A DNA stretch of 64,000 bases from Lotus japonicus (GCF_012489685.1 NC_080043.1:45833127-45897126); one strand, 5' to 3'. Positions 11,721-23,842 are shown, counted from the stretch's first letter. Numbers and translations: made by a program. The notes: a model not told the origin generated them from the letters alone.

Positions 11721-12930
11721 TGTAAGATCAAGTTTTGATCTAGTAGTACAACTCTACGTTTTGATGATTACAAGTTAACCTTTTGATATGAACAATTATG
11801 GTACTCTAACGTGTTTTTCTGAGTGTGCTATTTACAGGCTCTGACCTCAATTCAATCCCACACAAATCAGAAGCACTGTGTATAAAGAGTGACTCAAGCA
11901 ACGCTTTCGCATTGACCATGTTCAATATGAACAGTGGAAAAGCTTCAGAAGTTCTGAAGCTACACAAACTCTGATGTGGACTCAGTCACTAGAAGCTCTG
12001 AAAATCCAGAAGTTCTGATAACCAAGAAACACTGAAGGTTCAGATGTTCTGATGGTGTAGAAGACTCTGAAGATACAGAAGCTAAATAGTGGAAACTCTG
12101 AAGTCCAGAAGCAAGAAACTCTGAAGACCATGTACTTCCATCTGAGTTCAGAATCAGAAGATACATAGGTCAGAGGATCTGTGCTTTCCCTCTGACTCTG
12201 ATCAACCGGCTTCACAAGTTCCAACATGAAGCATTCCCCTGATCAGAAGTCTCCTAGGTTTAAAGGTCAAGTCACTATCCAAGTACAAAAGCAATTGTAC
12301 CATCCTGACGACCTACCTAACGTTCTCAGCCACAGCAGAAGCCGGAATTTCCAGAACTGCCCTCCAACGGTAGCATTTCCCATGCAACGTTCAACCCTAA
12401 TCCTTGGAGTATATAAGAGGCTGAAGACTGAAAGAAGCGGCTAGAAGCATTCACACACGCGCAAGAAATATTCAAATCCTTCTAAGCTTTCTTTCATCTA
12501 AAATTCATTGTGTTTACTATTAGCTTTTTAGAAGCAAATCTCTTGTAAACATTTCTTTGATAAACAGTTTGTTTAGTTCCTTTAGGAGATCAAGGTTGAT
12601 CGGATCCTAGAGAAGACTAAGAGAGTGAATCTTAGTGTGAGCTAAGTCAGTGTAATTGTTAGTCACTTGTAGGTTTCAAGTGCAGTAGTAACTCTTACCT
12701 GATTAGTGGATTGCCTTCATTCTAAGAAGGAAGAAATCACCTTAACGGGTGGACTGGAGTAGCTTGAGTGATTTATCAAGTGAACCAGGATAAAATCCTT
12801 GTGTGCTTTTCTATCTCTCATCTTTAGCACTTAGTTCTCGAAAAGATTTGTTAAAATCTTTAAGGTGGAAGTTTTATCTTGAAAACGTTATTCAAACCCC
12901 CCCCCCTTTCTACCGTTTTTCATACCTTCA
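11721..12930 (+). repeat. SIRE 5' LTR
   Basis: Starts TGTAAGATCAAG and ends TACCTTCA just before the primer-binding site. It is rich in short CAGAAG/CTCTGA words, a usual feature of SIRE LTRs. It carries a TATA box and a C-tract near 12897-12906 that is longer than in the 3' copy. Confidence 0.95.
12410..12417 (+). promoter_or_regulatory. SIRE LTR TATA box
   Basis: GGAGTATATAAGAGGC lies about 520 bases before the LTR end. It is conserved in the 3' LTR near 23323-23332 and is a good core-promoter match. Confidence 0.65.
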
Positions 12931-12932
12931 AT

Positions 12933-12944
12933 TGGTATCAGAGC
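12933..12944 (+). other. SIRE primer-binding site
   Basis: TGGTATCAGAGC two bases after the LTR end at 12930, complementary to the 3' end of initiator methionine tRNA. Confidence 0.92.
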
Positions 12945-13002
12945 GCAAGTTCTGATTACCACACCTAACAGTGTTCAGTGATCCGCGCCGGTGTGAAAAA
13001 CA

Positions 13003-14910
13003 ATGGCTACCACCAGTGAAACACAGAAAGATGGATACAACGCAAAGCCTCCCATGTTCGTTGGTCAAAGGTTCGAGTATTGGAAAGATAGACTAGAAAG
13101 TTTCTTTCTGGGTTTTGATGCAGATCTCTGGGATATCATTGTGGATGGCTACGAGCGTCCAGTTGATGCAGATGGCAAGAAGATCCCAAGGTCAGAGATG
13201 ACTGCAGATCAAAAGAAGCTGTACTCACAACATCACAAAGCAAGAGCATTTCTTCTAAGTGCTATTTCTTATGAAGAGTACCAGAAGATTACAGATCGTG
13301 AGTTTGCAAAAGGCATTTTTGAATCTCTGAAGATGTCTCATGAAGGAAACAAGAAAGTCAAAGAATCAAAGGCATTGTCTTTGATCCAAAAGTATGAATC
13401 CTTCATCATGGAGCCAAATGAGTCCATTGAAGAAATGTTCTCCAGATTTCAGTTGCTTGTAGCTGGCATACGACCTCTCAACAAGAGCTACACAACAAAA
13501 GATCATGTCATAAGGGTCATCAGGTGTCTTCCTGAAAGCTGGATGCCCTTGGTGACTTCAATAGAGCTCACAAGAGATGTTGAGCGTATGAGTTTAGAAG
13601 AACTCATCAGCATACTGAAGTGCCATGAGCTGAAGCGCTCTGAGATGCAAGATCTGAGGAAAAAGTCTATAGCCTTGAAATCCAAATCTGAGAAGGCTAA
13701 AGCTGAAAAGTCAAAAGCTCTCCAAGCTGAAGCAGAAGAATCTGAAGAAGCATCAGAAGATTCTAATGAAGATGAGCTGACTCTGATCTCCAAGAGACTC
13801 AACCGCATCTGGAAGCACAGGCAGAGCAAGTACAAAGGCTCTGGAAAGGCAAAAGGAAAGTATGAGTCCTCAGGCCAGAAGAAGTCATCAATCAAGGAAG
13901 TCACATGTTTTGAGTGCAAAGAATCAGGGCACTACAAAAGTGATTGTCCAAAGTTGAAGAAGGACAAGAAGCCAAAGAAGCACTTCAAGACAAAGAAGAG
14001 TCTGATGGTGACCTTTGATGAATCAGAGTCAGAGGATGTTGACTCTGATGGTGAAGTCCAAGGACTTATGGCTATTGTCAAAGACAAAGAAGCAGAGTCA
14101 AAGGAAGCTGTTGACTCTGACTCAGAATCAGAAGGAGATCCTAACTCAGACGATGAAAATGAGGTATTCGCTTTTTTCTCTACCTCTGAACTGAAACATG
14201 CCTTGTCTGATATCATGGATAAGTATAACTCTTTATTATCTAAGCATAAGAAGTTGAAAGAGAAGTTATTTGCTGCTTCTCAGACTCCTTCTGAACATGA
14301 GAAAATTATTTCTGATTTGAAAAATGATAATCATGCTTTGATCAATTCTAACTTTGTGCTTAAGAACCAGATTGCTAAGTTAGAACAAATAGTTGCTTGT
14401 GATGCCTCTGATTGTAGAAATGAATCTAAGTATGAAAAGTCTTTTCAAAGATTCCTGGCTAAAAGCGTAGATAGAAGCTTAATGGCTTCAATGATCTATG
14501 GCGTAAGCAGAAATGGAATGCAAGGCATTGGCTATTCTAAACCAATTAGAAATGAGCCCTCTGTGTCTAAAGCTAAATCCTTGTATGAATGCTTTGTTCC
14601 CTCTGGTACCATATTGCCTGATCCTTTACCTGCTGAAGTAGCAAAAACACCTCTCAAAAAGGGATCTTTCTCTATGTCTAAATATCATGCAAATATTCCT
14701 TTAAAATATCATGTTGAGACACCCAAGGTGATCAGAACCTCTGGGGTAACTAACAAGAGAGGACCCAGAAAATGGGTACCTAAGGATAAGATTATCTATG
14801 TTGCAGATATCCTTGATAGCTCCACTGAAACACCAATCATGGTATCTGGACAGTGGATGCTCGCGTCACATGACGGGAGAAAGGCGTATGTTCCAAGAGC
14901 TAAAACTTAA
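13003..14910 (+). CDS. gag: SIRE gag (capsid and nucleocapsid)
   Basis: A 635-codon open frame starting at the first ATG after the primer-binding site. The N-terminus (MATTSETQ...[13 protein letters not shown]) and the following alpha-helical part match the copia gag domain (UBN2/retrotran_gag type by recognition). One CCHC knuckle, [14 protein letters not shown], lies at residues 302-315. Lys/Glu- and Ser/Asp-rich linkers flank it, and a coiled-coil-like stretch follows near residues 410-470. The product would form the cytoplasmic particle and bind RNA. The frame ends 68 bases past the protease active-site codons, which are in another frame, so pol needs either frameshifting or is separated by an indel. 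The gag itself shows no break. Confidence 0.9.
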   Translation: MATTSETQKDGYNAKPPMFVGQRFEYWKDRLESFFLGFDADLWDIIVDGYERPVDADGKKIPRSEMTADQKKLYSQHHKARAFLLSAISYEEYQKITDREFAKGIFESLKMSHEGNKKVKESKALSLIQKYESFIMEPNESIEEMFSRFQLLVAGIRPLNKSYTTKDHVIRVIRCLPESWMPLVTSIELTRDVERMSLEELISILKCHELKRSEMQDLRKKSIALKSKSEKAKAEKSKALQAEAEESEEASEDSNEDELTLISKRLNRIWKHRQSKYKGSGKAKGKYESSGQKKSSIKEVTCFECKESGHYKSDCPKLKKDKKPKKHFKTKKSLMVTFDESESEDVDSDGEVQGLMAIVKDKEAESKEAVDSDSESEGDPNSDDENEVFAFFSTSELKHALSDIMDKYNSLLSKHKKLKEKLFAASQTPSEHEKIISDLKNDNHALINSNFVLKNQIAKLEQIVACDASDCRNESKYEKSFQRFLAKSVDRSLMASMIYGVSRNGMQGIGYSKPIRNEPSVSKAKSLYECFVPSGTILPDPLPAEVAKTPLKKGSFSMSKYHANIPLKYHVETPKVIRTSGVTNKRGPRKWVPKDKIIYVADILDSSTETPIMVSGQWMLASHDGRKAYVPRAKT

Positions 14911-17902
14911 GCCTGGAGGCGAAGTTGGCTTTGGAGGAAATGAAAAGGGTAAAATTGTTGGTACTGGTACTATTTGTGTAGATAGTAGTCCATGCATTGA
15001 TAATGTGTTATTGGTAGACGGCTTAACTCATAACTTATTGTCTATAAGTCAATTAGCTGACAAGGGTTATGATGTTATATTCAATCAAAAGTCCTGCCGG
15101 GCTGTAAGTCAAATCGATGGATCTGTTCTGTTTAATAGCAAGAGGAAGAACAACATTTATAAGATCAGATTATCTGAGTTGGAGGCTCAGAATGTGAAGT
15201 GCCTTCTTTCTGTTAATGAAGAGCAGTGGGTATGGCATAGACGGTTAGGGCATGCCAGTATGAGAAAGATTTCTCAGCTGAGCAAGCTAAACCTTGTCAG
15301 GGGCTTACCCAATCTGAAGTTCGCTTCAGACGCTCTTTGTGAAGCATGTCAGAAAGGTAAATTCACTAAAGTCCCTTTCAAGGCAAAGAATGTTGTCTCA
15401 ACCTCAAGGCCGTTGGAACTTCTGCATATCGACCTTTTTGGACCAGTGAAAACTGAGTCTATAGGTGGCAAGAGATATGGGATGGTTATCGTTGATGACT
15501 ATAGCCGCTGGACATGGGTAAAGTTTCTAACCCGCAAGGATGAGTCTCATGCTGTGTTCTCTACCTTCATAGCCCAAGTGCAAAACGAGAAGGCTTGTAG
15601 GATTGTGTGTGTCAGAAGTGACCATGGTGGAGAGTTTGAGAATGACAAGTTTGAGAGTCTGTTTGATTCCTATGGAATTGCACATGATTTATCTTGTCTC
15701 AGAACTCCTCAACAAAATGGTGTTGTTGAGAGGAAGAACAGAACTCTTCAGGAGATGGCTAGAACCATGCTCCAAGAAACTGGCATGGCTAAGCACTTTT
15801 GGGCAGAGGCAGTAAATACAGCATGTTACATTCAGAACAGAATCTCTGTGAGACCAATTCTGAATAAGACTCCCTATGAATTGTGGAAGAACATAAAACC
15901 CAACATTTATTATTTTCATCCTTTTGGTTGTGTTTGCTATGTTCTTAATACTAAGGATAGATTGCATAAATTTGATGCTAAGTCTTCTAAGTGTCTATTA
16001 CTTGGTTATTCTGAAAGATCTAAAGGTTTTAGATTTTATAATACTGATGCTAAGACTATTGAAGAATCTATCCATGTTAGATTTGACGATAAGCTTGACT
16101 CTGACCAGTCAAAGCTAGTTGAGAAGTTTGCAGATATGAGCATAAATGTTTCTGACAAAGGCAAAGCTCTAGAGGAAGCTGAGCCAGAGGAAGATGAACC
16201 AGAAGAAGAAGCTGGTCCCTCTGATTCACAAACTCTGAAGAAGAGCAGAATCACTGCAGCTCATCCTAAGGAATTGATTCTGGGCAACAAAGACGAACCA
16301 GTCAGAACCAGATCAGCCTTCAGACCCTCTGAAGAGACCTTGCTTAGTCTGAAAGGATTGGTGTCCTTAATTGAACCCAAGTCCATAGATGAAGCTCTTC
16401 AGGACAAAGATTGGATTCTGGCCATGGAAGAAGAATTGAATCAATTCTCCAAGAACGATGTTTGGAGCTTAGTGAAGAAGCCTGAGAGTGTCCATGTAAT
16501 TGGAACAAAATGGGTGTTCAGAAACAAGTTGAATGAGAAAGGAGATGTAGTCAGAAACAAGGCGAGGCTAGTTGCTCAAGGCTACAGCCAGCAGGAAGGA
16601 ATAGACTACACTGAAACATTTGCTCCAGTAGCAAGACTAGAAGCAATCAGACTGTTGATCTCTTTCTCAGTGAATCATAACATAGTTCTTCATCAGATGG
16701 ATGTGAAGAGTGCTTTCCTAAATGGTTATATTTCAGAGGAAGTCTATGCTCATCAACCCCCAGGTTTTGAAGATGAAAAGAAACCAGACCATGTGTTCAA
16801 ATTGAAGAAATCACTCTATGGTCTGAAGCAAGCTCCCAGAGCATGGTATGAGAGACTCAGCTCATTCCTCCTGGAGAATGAGTTTGTAAGGGGTAAAGTA
16901 GATACAACTCTCTTTTGCAAAACTTACAAAGATGATATCTTAATTGTGCAAATCTATGTTGATGATATTATATTTGGCTCTGCTAATCAATCTCTATGCA
17001 AAGAATTTTCTAAGATGATGCAGGATGAATTTGAGATGAGTATGATGGGAGAACTCAAGTACTTTCTGGGAATACAAGTTGATCAAACACCAGAAGGAAC
17101 ATATATCCATCAGAGCAAGTACACTAAAGAACTTCTGAAGAAGTTCAATATGCTGGAATCAACAGTGGCCAAGACTCCAATGCATCCTACATGCATTATG
17201 GAGAAAGAAGATGCAAGTGGTAAAGTTTGTCAGAAGCTTTATCGTGGTATGATAGGTTCACTTCTATATTTAACTGCATCTAGGCCAGATATATTATTTA
17301 GTGTTCACTTATGTGCTCGTTTCCAATCAGATCCAAGGGAAACCCACTTAACTGCTGTTAAGAGGATCCTAAGGTATCTGAAAGGCACCACTAACCTTGG
17401 CTTGATGTATAAGAAAACATCAGAGTATAAGCTTTCAGGTTATTGTGATGCTGATTATGCTGGAGATAGAACAGAGAGAAAAAGTACTTCTGGAAATTGT
17501 CAATTTCTGGGAAGCAATTTAGTCTCATGGGCAAGCAAGAGGCAATCAACCATTGCACTATCCACTGTAGAGGCAGAATATATCTCAGCAGCAATTTGCA
17601 GCACCCAGATGCTCTGGATGAAACATCAGCTGGAGGATTATCAGATCCTTGAGAGCAATATCCCAATCTATTGTGATAACACTGCTGCAATATCTTTGAG
17701 TAAGAATCCTATCTAACATTCAAGGGCAAAGCACATTGAGGTAAAGTATCACTTTCTTAGAGATTATGTACAAAAGGGCGTACTTCTTCTGAAGTTTGTT
17801 GATACTGACCATCAATGGGCAGATATCTTTACAAAGCCCATAGCAGAGGATAGATTTAATTTTATTCTGAAAAATCTGAATATGGACTTTTGTCCAGAGT
17901 GA
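14798..17902 (+). pseudogene. pol: SIRE pol (protease, integrase, RT, RNase H), one internal stop
   Basis: Open from 14798 to a TAA at 17714-17716 (972 codons), with homology continuing in frame to TGA at 17900-17902. Order: protease [11 protein letters not shown] (residues 15-25); integrase zinc region WHRRLGHAS...CEACQKGK; catalytic core with [15 protein letters not shown] and ERKNRT; RT with [21 protein letters not shown] and YVDDIIFGS (near residue 720); RNase H with YCDADYAGD and STVEAEYIS (near 881-930). The early TAA removes the last 62 codons, including the HIEVKYHFLRD and QWADIFTKP blocks. It fits a C-to-T change in a glutamine codon. The ATG at 14798 is the first in frame, not necessarily used; pol is normally made as a gag-pol fusion. 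Confidence 0.92.
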
Positions 17903-18344
17903 AGATGGATCAGAACCTCTGACTATGATACTTCTTGATCAGAAGATGTCTAGTCCAGAAGGTAACTCCATCAGAGTGTAAGTACCCATTGGTGCTGACT
18001 CTGAAGCTGAGACAGTAACACGTGTGTCAGTATCTCTGATGCATAGTTCCTTGTGCCCGTGTGACAGTCTGTCATGATGCGTGTAGATGTGCTTCTCTCC
18101 TGTGTGTGATACGTGTATTTACTGTTACTATCATGTCTTTAATTTTTAACCGTTGATCTTAAAATGCTTTTTGAATCAACAACGGTTATTTGATAAAACC
18201 CACTATACACACACGATCTCCTACACTTTCGGTTTTTACTCTCTCAATTGTTATTTTCAAAACCGCTTACCCTCGATTTCTCTCTCGCTCTCTCTTCATC
18301 TTTCAACCTTCATCTTCTATCCAAAACCTTCAACTGCTCCAACA

Positions 18345-21224
18345 ATGGTGAGACAAACCAGAAGAGCTACTGCAGATGCAACCCAGTTCCCTCATATGGT
18401 AGTTGGTCAAGCTACAGGCCAATTGGGTCCTGAAGCTCCTGTTCAAGATCAAGCTCAAGAGCAGACTATTCCGATTGCAGAACGGGGCTGTGCCGTTCAC
18501 TGCGTATATGCTCCTGAGGAACTTCAAGTACTGGCAGAATGGAGATTTGACCTCGACAATCTTGCTACATGTGGGTATGATCTTCGTCCTGAAGTCCAAG
18601 CTCAAGGTTGGGAAAATTACTTCAACAGGCTTCGAGGACCGGTGTATGACAAACTGATCAAGGAATTTTGGCAGCACGCCGACTGCGATGATACTCAGGT
18701 GGTATCTCACATTCTTGGAAGGAAGATCATAATTACAGAGAAGTCTTTCGTGAATCTGCTGGGTCCAGAAACTGCTCGTGGGTATCGATTCCAATTCACT
18801 GAATCGAAGCTGAAACCCCAAACGAAGGAGGAGACCAACAAGGCCCTGTACACCAATTACAAACCGGGCAAGACTAATTACAAAGTGATGGATCTTCATC
18901 CCAAGCTCAGAATCTGGCACAAGATTCTACTGAACTGCATCAACCAGAGGCTAAAGGGCAGTTCTCCAGATTACATCAACTTCTGCTAGAAGGCAATGCT
19001 AGTCTTCATCCAAGACAAGAGGAAACTCTGCCTCCCTTTTTTCTTGTTCTCTTACCTGAAGGAATGTATCAGGAAGTCGAGAACTACTGCCTCCATCAAG
19101 TCCGCAATCAAGTATATCCCCTTTGGGAGATTGCTGTCTGATCTCTTCATTGAGAATGACCTTATTCAAGATCTGGTCAATGCTGGATGCGTAGAGGATT
19201 TGACCACCATTGTCAGTGATGTCTTCACTGCAAATTCTCTGAAGAAGATGGGTCTAGTCAAAAAGAAGATTGCTCCTGCCCATGAAGACACATCTTCTGA
19301 AATCAGACAAAGAAGAGTCCCTCTGTACGACTTTCCCTTGTGGACCCAGGCAGACAACTCTGAAGCAATCAGGTGTTTCGTTGATGATCTGAGGAGTCAA
19401 GGCTTTGAAATTGATGTTGATGAATTCTTCAGAATGCTGCATCCTGCACCAGAGTTTGATCCTCCTCTCACGAAAAAGGTTCAGAGGAAGATGATCTTAG
19501 AAGAATCCTCTGAGGAATCTGATGGTTCTCAGAAGAAGAAGAAGAAGGCTGACCAGCCTAAGAGGAAACATGATGAAACCATCCAGCCTGATGCTGGTGG
19601 TGATGGTAATGTTGATGTTGGTCCTTCTCCTCCCAAGAAGAAGAAGAAACAAGTAAGACTTGTGGTGAGGCCTACAAGTGTGGAACCTGCTGCTCAAGTG
19701 ATCAGAAGAATTGAGACTCCTGTCAGAGTGACTCGATCTTCAATGCGTGCATCAAGTAAGTCTGCTATTGCTTCTGATTCTGATTTAGATACATTTGATG
19801 CACTCCCTATTTCTGCCCTACTGAAACATTCCTCCAACCCACTCACTCCTATCCCAGAGTCTCAACCAGCCACACAAACCACCTCTCCACCCAATTCACC
19901 AAGGTCTTCATTTTTCCAACCTTCTCCAAATGAAGCACCTCTTTGGAATATGCTTCAGAACCAACCCACCGGAGCCTCTGCTCCAACCTCACCTATTACC
20001 ATTCAGTATAACCCATTAACCTCTGAACCCATCATTCCTGAACAACCAGAACCAAACCAACCAGAACATGAACCCAGAACTTCTGATCACTCTGTCCCCA
20101 GAGCATCAGAACATCTGGTTGCCAGAACCACTGATACAGATTCATCAAGTGTCTTTACACCTGTATCATTCCCCATAAATGTTGCTGACTCTTCCCCTTC
20201 CAACAACTCTGAATCCATTAGAAAATTCATGGAAGTCAGAAAAGAAAAGGTGTCTTCCCTAGAAGAGTATTATCTCACTTGTCCAAGCCCTAGGAGATAT
20301 CCTGGCCCTAGACCTGAACGTCTAGTAGACCCAGATGAACCTATCTTGGCCAATCCTTTACATGAGGCAGACCCTTTGGCTCAACAAGTTCAACCTGCCC
20401 CTGACCAACAAGAGCCAGTTCAACCAGACCCAAAACAATCTGTGTCTAACCACTCTTCAGTTAGATCACCCAATCCTCTGGTTGAAACTTCTGAACCACA
20501 CCTTGGAGCCTCTGAACCTCATGACCAAACCTGTGACATTGGCTCTCCCCAAGGTGTCTCTGAAGCTCATAGCAGCAATCACCCAACCTCTCCAGACCAA
20601 TACCTCTCCATAGTTCCCTACACTCACCTCAGACCCACCTCTCTCTCTGAGTGCATCAATGTGTTTAATCAAGAAGCTTCTTTGATGCTACGCAACGTGC
20701 AAGGTCACACTGACCTAAGTGAGAATCCTGACTCTGTTGCTGAGGAATGGGATACTCTGAGTACTTGGTTAGTTGCTCAGGTCCCTGCTATGATGAGTCA
20801 TCTCATTGCTGAAAGAGATCAGAGGATAGCTGCTGCTAAGCAGAGGTTTGCCAGAAGAGTGGCTCTTCATGAACAAGAACAAAGACACAAGCTCCTCGCA
20901 GCTGCTGAAGAAGCTAGAAGAAAGCAAGAGGAAGCTAAAGAAGCTGCACGTCAAGCCGCAGCTCAAGCTGAACAAGCCAGATTAGAAGCAGAGAAACTTG
21001 AAGCTGAAGCTGAAGCCCGTAGACTGGCACCAGTGGTCTTTACTCCTGCTGCTTCTGCTTCCATTCCAGCTCCTCAAGCTGCTCAGACTGTTCCTTCTAG
21101 TTCTACTCAGTCCAGCTCGTCCAGACTCGACACCATGGAACAACGTCTTGATACTCATGAGTCTATGCTGATTGAAATGAAGCAAATGATGATGGAACTT
21201 CTGCGTCGCACTGATAAACCTTAG
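18345..21224 (+). pseudogene. SIRE env-like ORF, interrupted by one TAG
   Basis: A single frame runs from the ATG at 18345 to TAG ending at 21224, about 960 codons, broken only by TAG at 18987-18989 (codon 215). The interruption fits a glutamine codon changed by C to T. This position, downstream of pol in its own frame, is where SIRE-lineage elements keep an ORF called envelope-like. What is visible: an N-terminal globular region with the LNCINQRL and YINFC signatures of a widespread plant transposon-associated domain; a Pro/Ser/Thr/Gln-rich centre (codons about 390-700); and a strongly charged Ala/Glu/Lys/Arg coiled coil near codons 810-900. I see no convincing signal peptide or membrane anchor, so an envelope role is not supported by this sequence. 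Confidence 0.82.
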
Positions 21225-21342
21225 CTTTAGGATCTCTCCGTTTTTCTTGCTTTACTCAGTTTTATTTTTTTTTAAACTCTGGTTATTTATTTCCCTTAGC
21301 TTCTCTAGTTATTTTTCTTGCTTTGTTAGTTCTGTTTATCTT

Positions 21343-21345
<3 letters not shown>

Positions 21346-21379
<34 letters not shown>
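21346..21379. repeat. (AT)17 microsatellite
   Basis: An uninterrupted AT dinucleotide run between the env-like stop and the antisense ORF, in the 3' untranslated part of the SIRE element. Confidence 0.95.
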
Positions 21380-21383
<4 letters not shown>

Positions 21384-21458
21384 CACACTGTGTTTCCAAA
21401 ATCTTTTTTATTCATAATCACTTTGCTTTTACATCATACATTTTCTTTTTCCTAAAGT

Positions 21459-21830
21459 CTAGAATGGAGGATCCTTCCTCATTCTCCTGCACTCCTGGCG
21501 CTGCTCTGACCTTTTCTTCTCCAGACGATCCAGTGAATACTGGATGTTGTTGAGATTGACGATCTGCTCCTCCCTCTCCAGAATTTCTTCTGAAGTCTTG
21601 AGCTTCTTTTCTATGACTTCTTTCTCTTCCAGCAGCTTCAGTTCAAGCTGGCTGAGTTCCTGTACTTCCTCCACGAAGGCAAGGAATTCTTCTAAGTCTT
21701 ACCTCAACTCTGGACGCAGGTCTTCTTCCGGCAGTGTGTTTGTACCCTCTGGATGCCTTATGTTAAGGAACAAGTCCTCCTCAAAGGCTTTCTTTCTCAG
21801 CTCTTCTAGTGCTACCCTGTATGATGCCAT
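21459..21830 (-). pseudogene. Antisense coiled-coil ORF in the SIRE 3' region
   Basis: On the strand opposite to the element, an ATG at 21830 opens a frame that begins MASYRVALEELRKKAFEEDL and runs to a stop at 21459. It is about 123 codons, interrupted once by TAA (complement at 21699-21701). The product would be mostly Glu/Leu/Lys/Gln heptad-like helix, for example LSQLELKLLEEKEVIEKK. A TATA-like box (CCTATATAATG) lies about 57 bases upstream on the same strand. I do not recognise a family. It may be a captured host gene fragment or an extra ORF of this SIRE subfamily. Confidence 0.5.
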
Positions 21831-21885
21831 TTTCTTCTTTTGCTGAAATTGCTCGAGTTGTGAAGCTTACCTCTTTCTCCATCGC

Positions 21886-21893
21886 ATTATATA
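21886..21893 (-). promoter_or_regulatory. TATA-like box facing the antisense ORF
   Basis: The minus strand reads GCCTATATAATGCG, preceded by a GA-rich stretch and placed 57 bases before the antisense ATG at 21830. Position and sequence fit a core promoter, but no transcription evidence is available. Confidence 0.45.
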
Positions 21894-21924
21894 GGCTTCA
21901 CTCTCTCTCTGAAAGTTAATGCTC

Positions 21925-22621
21925 CTACAGTTTCTCGAGGTTAAGTTCTTGGTAACTGACCCTTTTCTTTACTCCCTTGGCCGGTGGTAAACGTTCTTCT
22001 TGTGCTTTAACTCTTCTCTTTGATTCGCCTAACTCTGATTCATGCATCGTTTTCATTTTATTCAAACTTAGACCTTCTCTAAGGGGGAGTACCTTGTACT
22101 TCAAGCTAAGTTTTTCACACCCCAAGCTTTTTGCTTATGACGAAAATGGGGAGTACAACCCAGTTTTTGATGTGTAAGATGTGTTAGTGTGATTTATTTT
22201 TCTTTTGGAGAATTTAAGAGTTCCACCTTTATGACCATAGATGTGTCACTGGGCAAATACAAGGAATACATTTCACTTCTTCTAAAGTGATTTTAGTTTG
22301 ACTCTGATACCCAAGACTCTGATACCTTGTCCGTTGACTCTGATTACTTATGCGCTCTGATTACTCTACTTCATCTATGTCATAAGTTCTTCACTCTGAA
22401 CTCTTATATTATTTAGCTCAGAATCTAGACTTTTCTAACGTTTTCATCAAGTATTAGATTCAGGGGGAGCTAAGCTCAGAATCAAGCAGTGACTTGAATT
22501 CAAAATGAGCAAGATAAACTATTCACATCAGGATAAGTCTTATTCTATATCTCTAAACTCTGAGTGAATTCAGTTTAATGTTTAAGAATTGTTCATCAAA
22601 AACCTTAGTTTTGTCATCATC
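21925..22621. other. SIRE 3' untranslated region
   Basis: About 700 bases rich in ACTCTGA/TCAGA words typical of SIRE ends. A second short antisense frame (21925-22125, 66 codons, Lys/Glu-rich) is visible, but nothing shows that it is coding. GGGGGAG words near 22084 and 22464 resemble extra polypurine tracts. Confidence 0.5.
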
Positions 22622-22635
22622 AAAAAGGGGGAGAT
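22622..22635 (+). other. SIRE polypurine tract
   Basis: AAAAAGGGGGAGAT directly before the 3' LTR (22636). This is the canonical plus-strand primer site of copia elements. Confidence 0.9.
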
Positions 22636-23842
22636 TGTAAGATCAAGTTTTGATCTAGTAGTACAACTCTACGTTTTGATGATTACAAGTTAACCTTTTG
22701 ATATGAACAATTATGGTACTCTAACGTGTTTTTCTGAGTGTGCTATTTACAGGCTCTGACCTCAATTCAATCCCACACAAATCAGAAGCACTGTGTATAA
22801 AGAGTGACTCAAGCAACGCTTTCGCATTGACCATGTTCAATATGAACAGTGGAAAAGCTTCAGAAGTTCTGAAGCTACACAAACTCTGATGTGGACTCAG
22901 TCACTAGAAGCTCTGAAAATCCAGAAGTTCTGATAACCAAGAAACACTGAAGGTTCAGATGTTCTGATGGTGTAGAAGACTCTGAAGATACAGAAGCTAA
23001 ATAGTGGAAACTCTGAAGTCCAGAAGCAAGAAACTCTGAAGACCATGTACTTCCATCTGAGTTCAGAATCAGAAGATACATAGGTCAGAGGATCTGTGCT
23101 TTCCCTCTGACTCTGATCAACCGGCTTCACAAGTTCCAACATGAAGCATTCCCCTGATCAGATGTCTCCTAGGTTTAAAGGTCAAGTCACTATCCAAGTA
23201 CAAAAGGAACTGTACCATCCTGACGACCTACCTAACGTTCTCAGCCACAGCAGAAGCTGGAATTTCCAGAACTGCCCTCCAACGGTAGCATTTCCCATGC
23301 AACGTTCAACCGTAATCCTTGGAGTATATAAGAGGCTGAAGACTGAAAGAAGCGGCTAGAAGCATTCACACACGCGCAAGAAATATTCAAATCCTTCTAA
23401 GCTTTCTTTCATCTAAAATTCATTGTGTCTACTATTAGCTTTTTAGAAGCAAATCTCTTGTAAACATTTCTTTGATAAACAGTTTGTTTAGTTCCTTTAG
23501 GAGATCAAGGTTGATCGGATCCTAGAGAAGACTAAGAGAGTGAATCTTAGTGTGAGCTAAGTCAGTGGAATTGTTAGTCACTTGTAGGTTTCAAGTGCAG
23601 TTGTAACTCTTACCTGATTAGTGGATTGCCTTCATTCTAAGAAGGAAGAAATCACCTTAACGGGTGGACTGGAGTAGCTTGAGTGATTTATCAAGTGAAC
23701 CAGGATAAAATCCTTGTGTGCTTTTCTATCTCTCATCTTTAGCACTTAGTTCTCGAAAATATTTGTTAAAATCTTTAAGGTGGAAGTTTTATCTTGAAAA
23801 CGTTATTCAAACCCCCCTTTTCTACCGTTTTTCATACCTTCA
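22636..23842 (+). repeat. SIRE 3' LTR
   Basis: Starts TGTAAGATC and ends TACCTTCA, followed by the target duplication GCAAG. It matches the 5' LTR with about ten substitutions and a shorter C-tract near 23812. Confidence 0.95.

Larger units (their letters stand above)
11721..23842 (+). mobile_element. Ty1/copia SIRE/Maximus-type retrotransposon with env-like ORF
   Basis: A complete 12.1-kb element. LTRs at 11721-12930 and 22636-23842 are flanked by the 5-bp duplication GCAAG (11716-11720 and 23843-23847). It has an initiator-Met primer-binding site, gag, pol in copia order (protease, integrase, RT, RNase H), a long env-like ORF and a polypurine tract. I count about ten substitutions between the LTRs plus a difference in a C-tract, under one percent, so it is young. 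It is inserted in element B gag in the opposite orientation. Nonsense changes in pol and the env-like ORF mean this copy is probably not autonomous now. Confidence 0.95.

Noticed and set aside
13503..14216. Two minus-strand frames (138 and 94 codons) opposite SIRE gag
   Set aside because: They are shadows of the Ser/Glu/Lys-rich gag frame on the plus strand. Their Ser-rich composition follows from the complementary codons.
18345..21224. A true viral envelope protein
   Set aside because: No convincing signal peptide, transmembrane anchor or cysteine pattern was seen. Only the position and lineage convention support the 'env-like' label.
21346..21379. The AT run as a promoter
   Set aside because: A simple dinucleotide repeat in the 3' part of the SIRE element with no gene positioned to use it; treated as a microsatellite.
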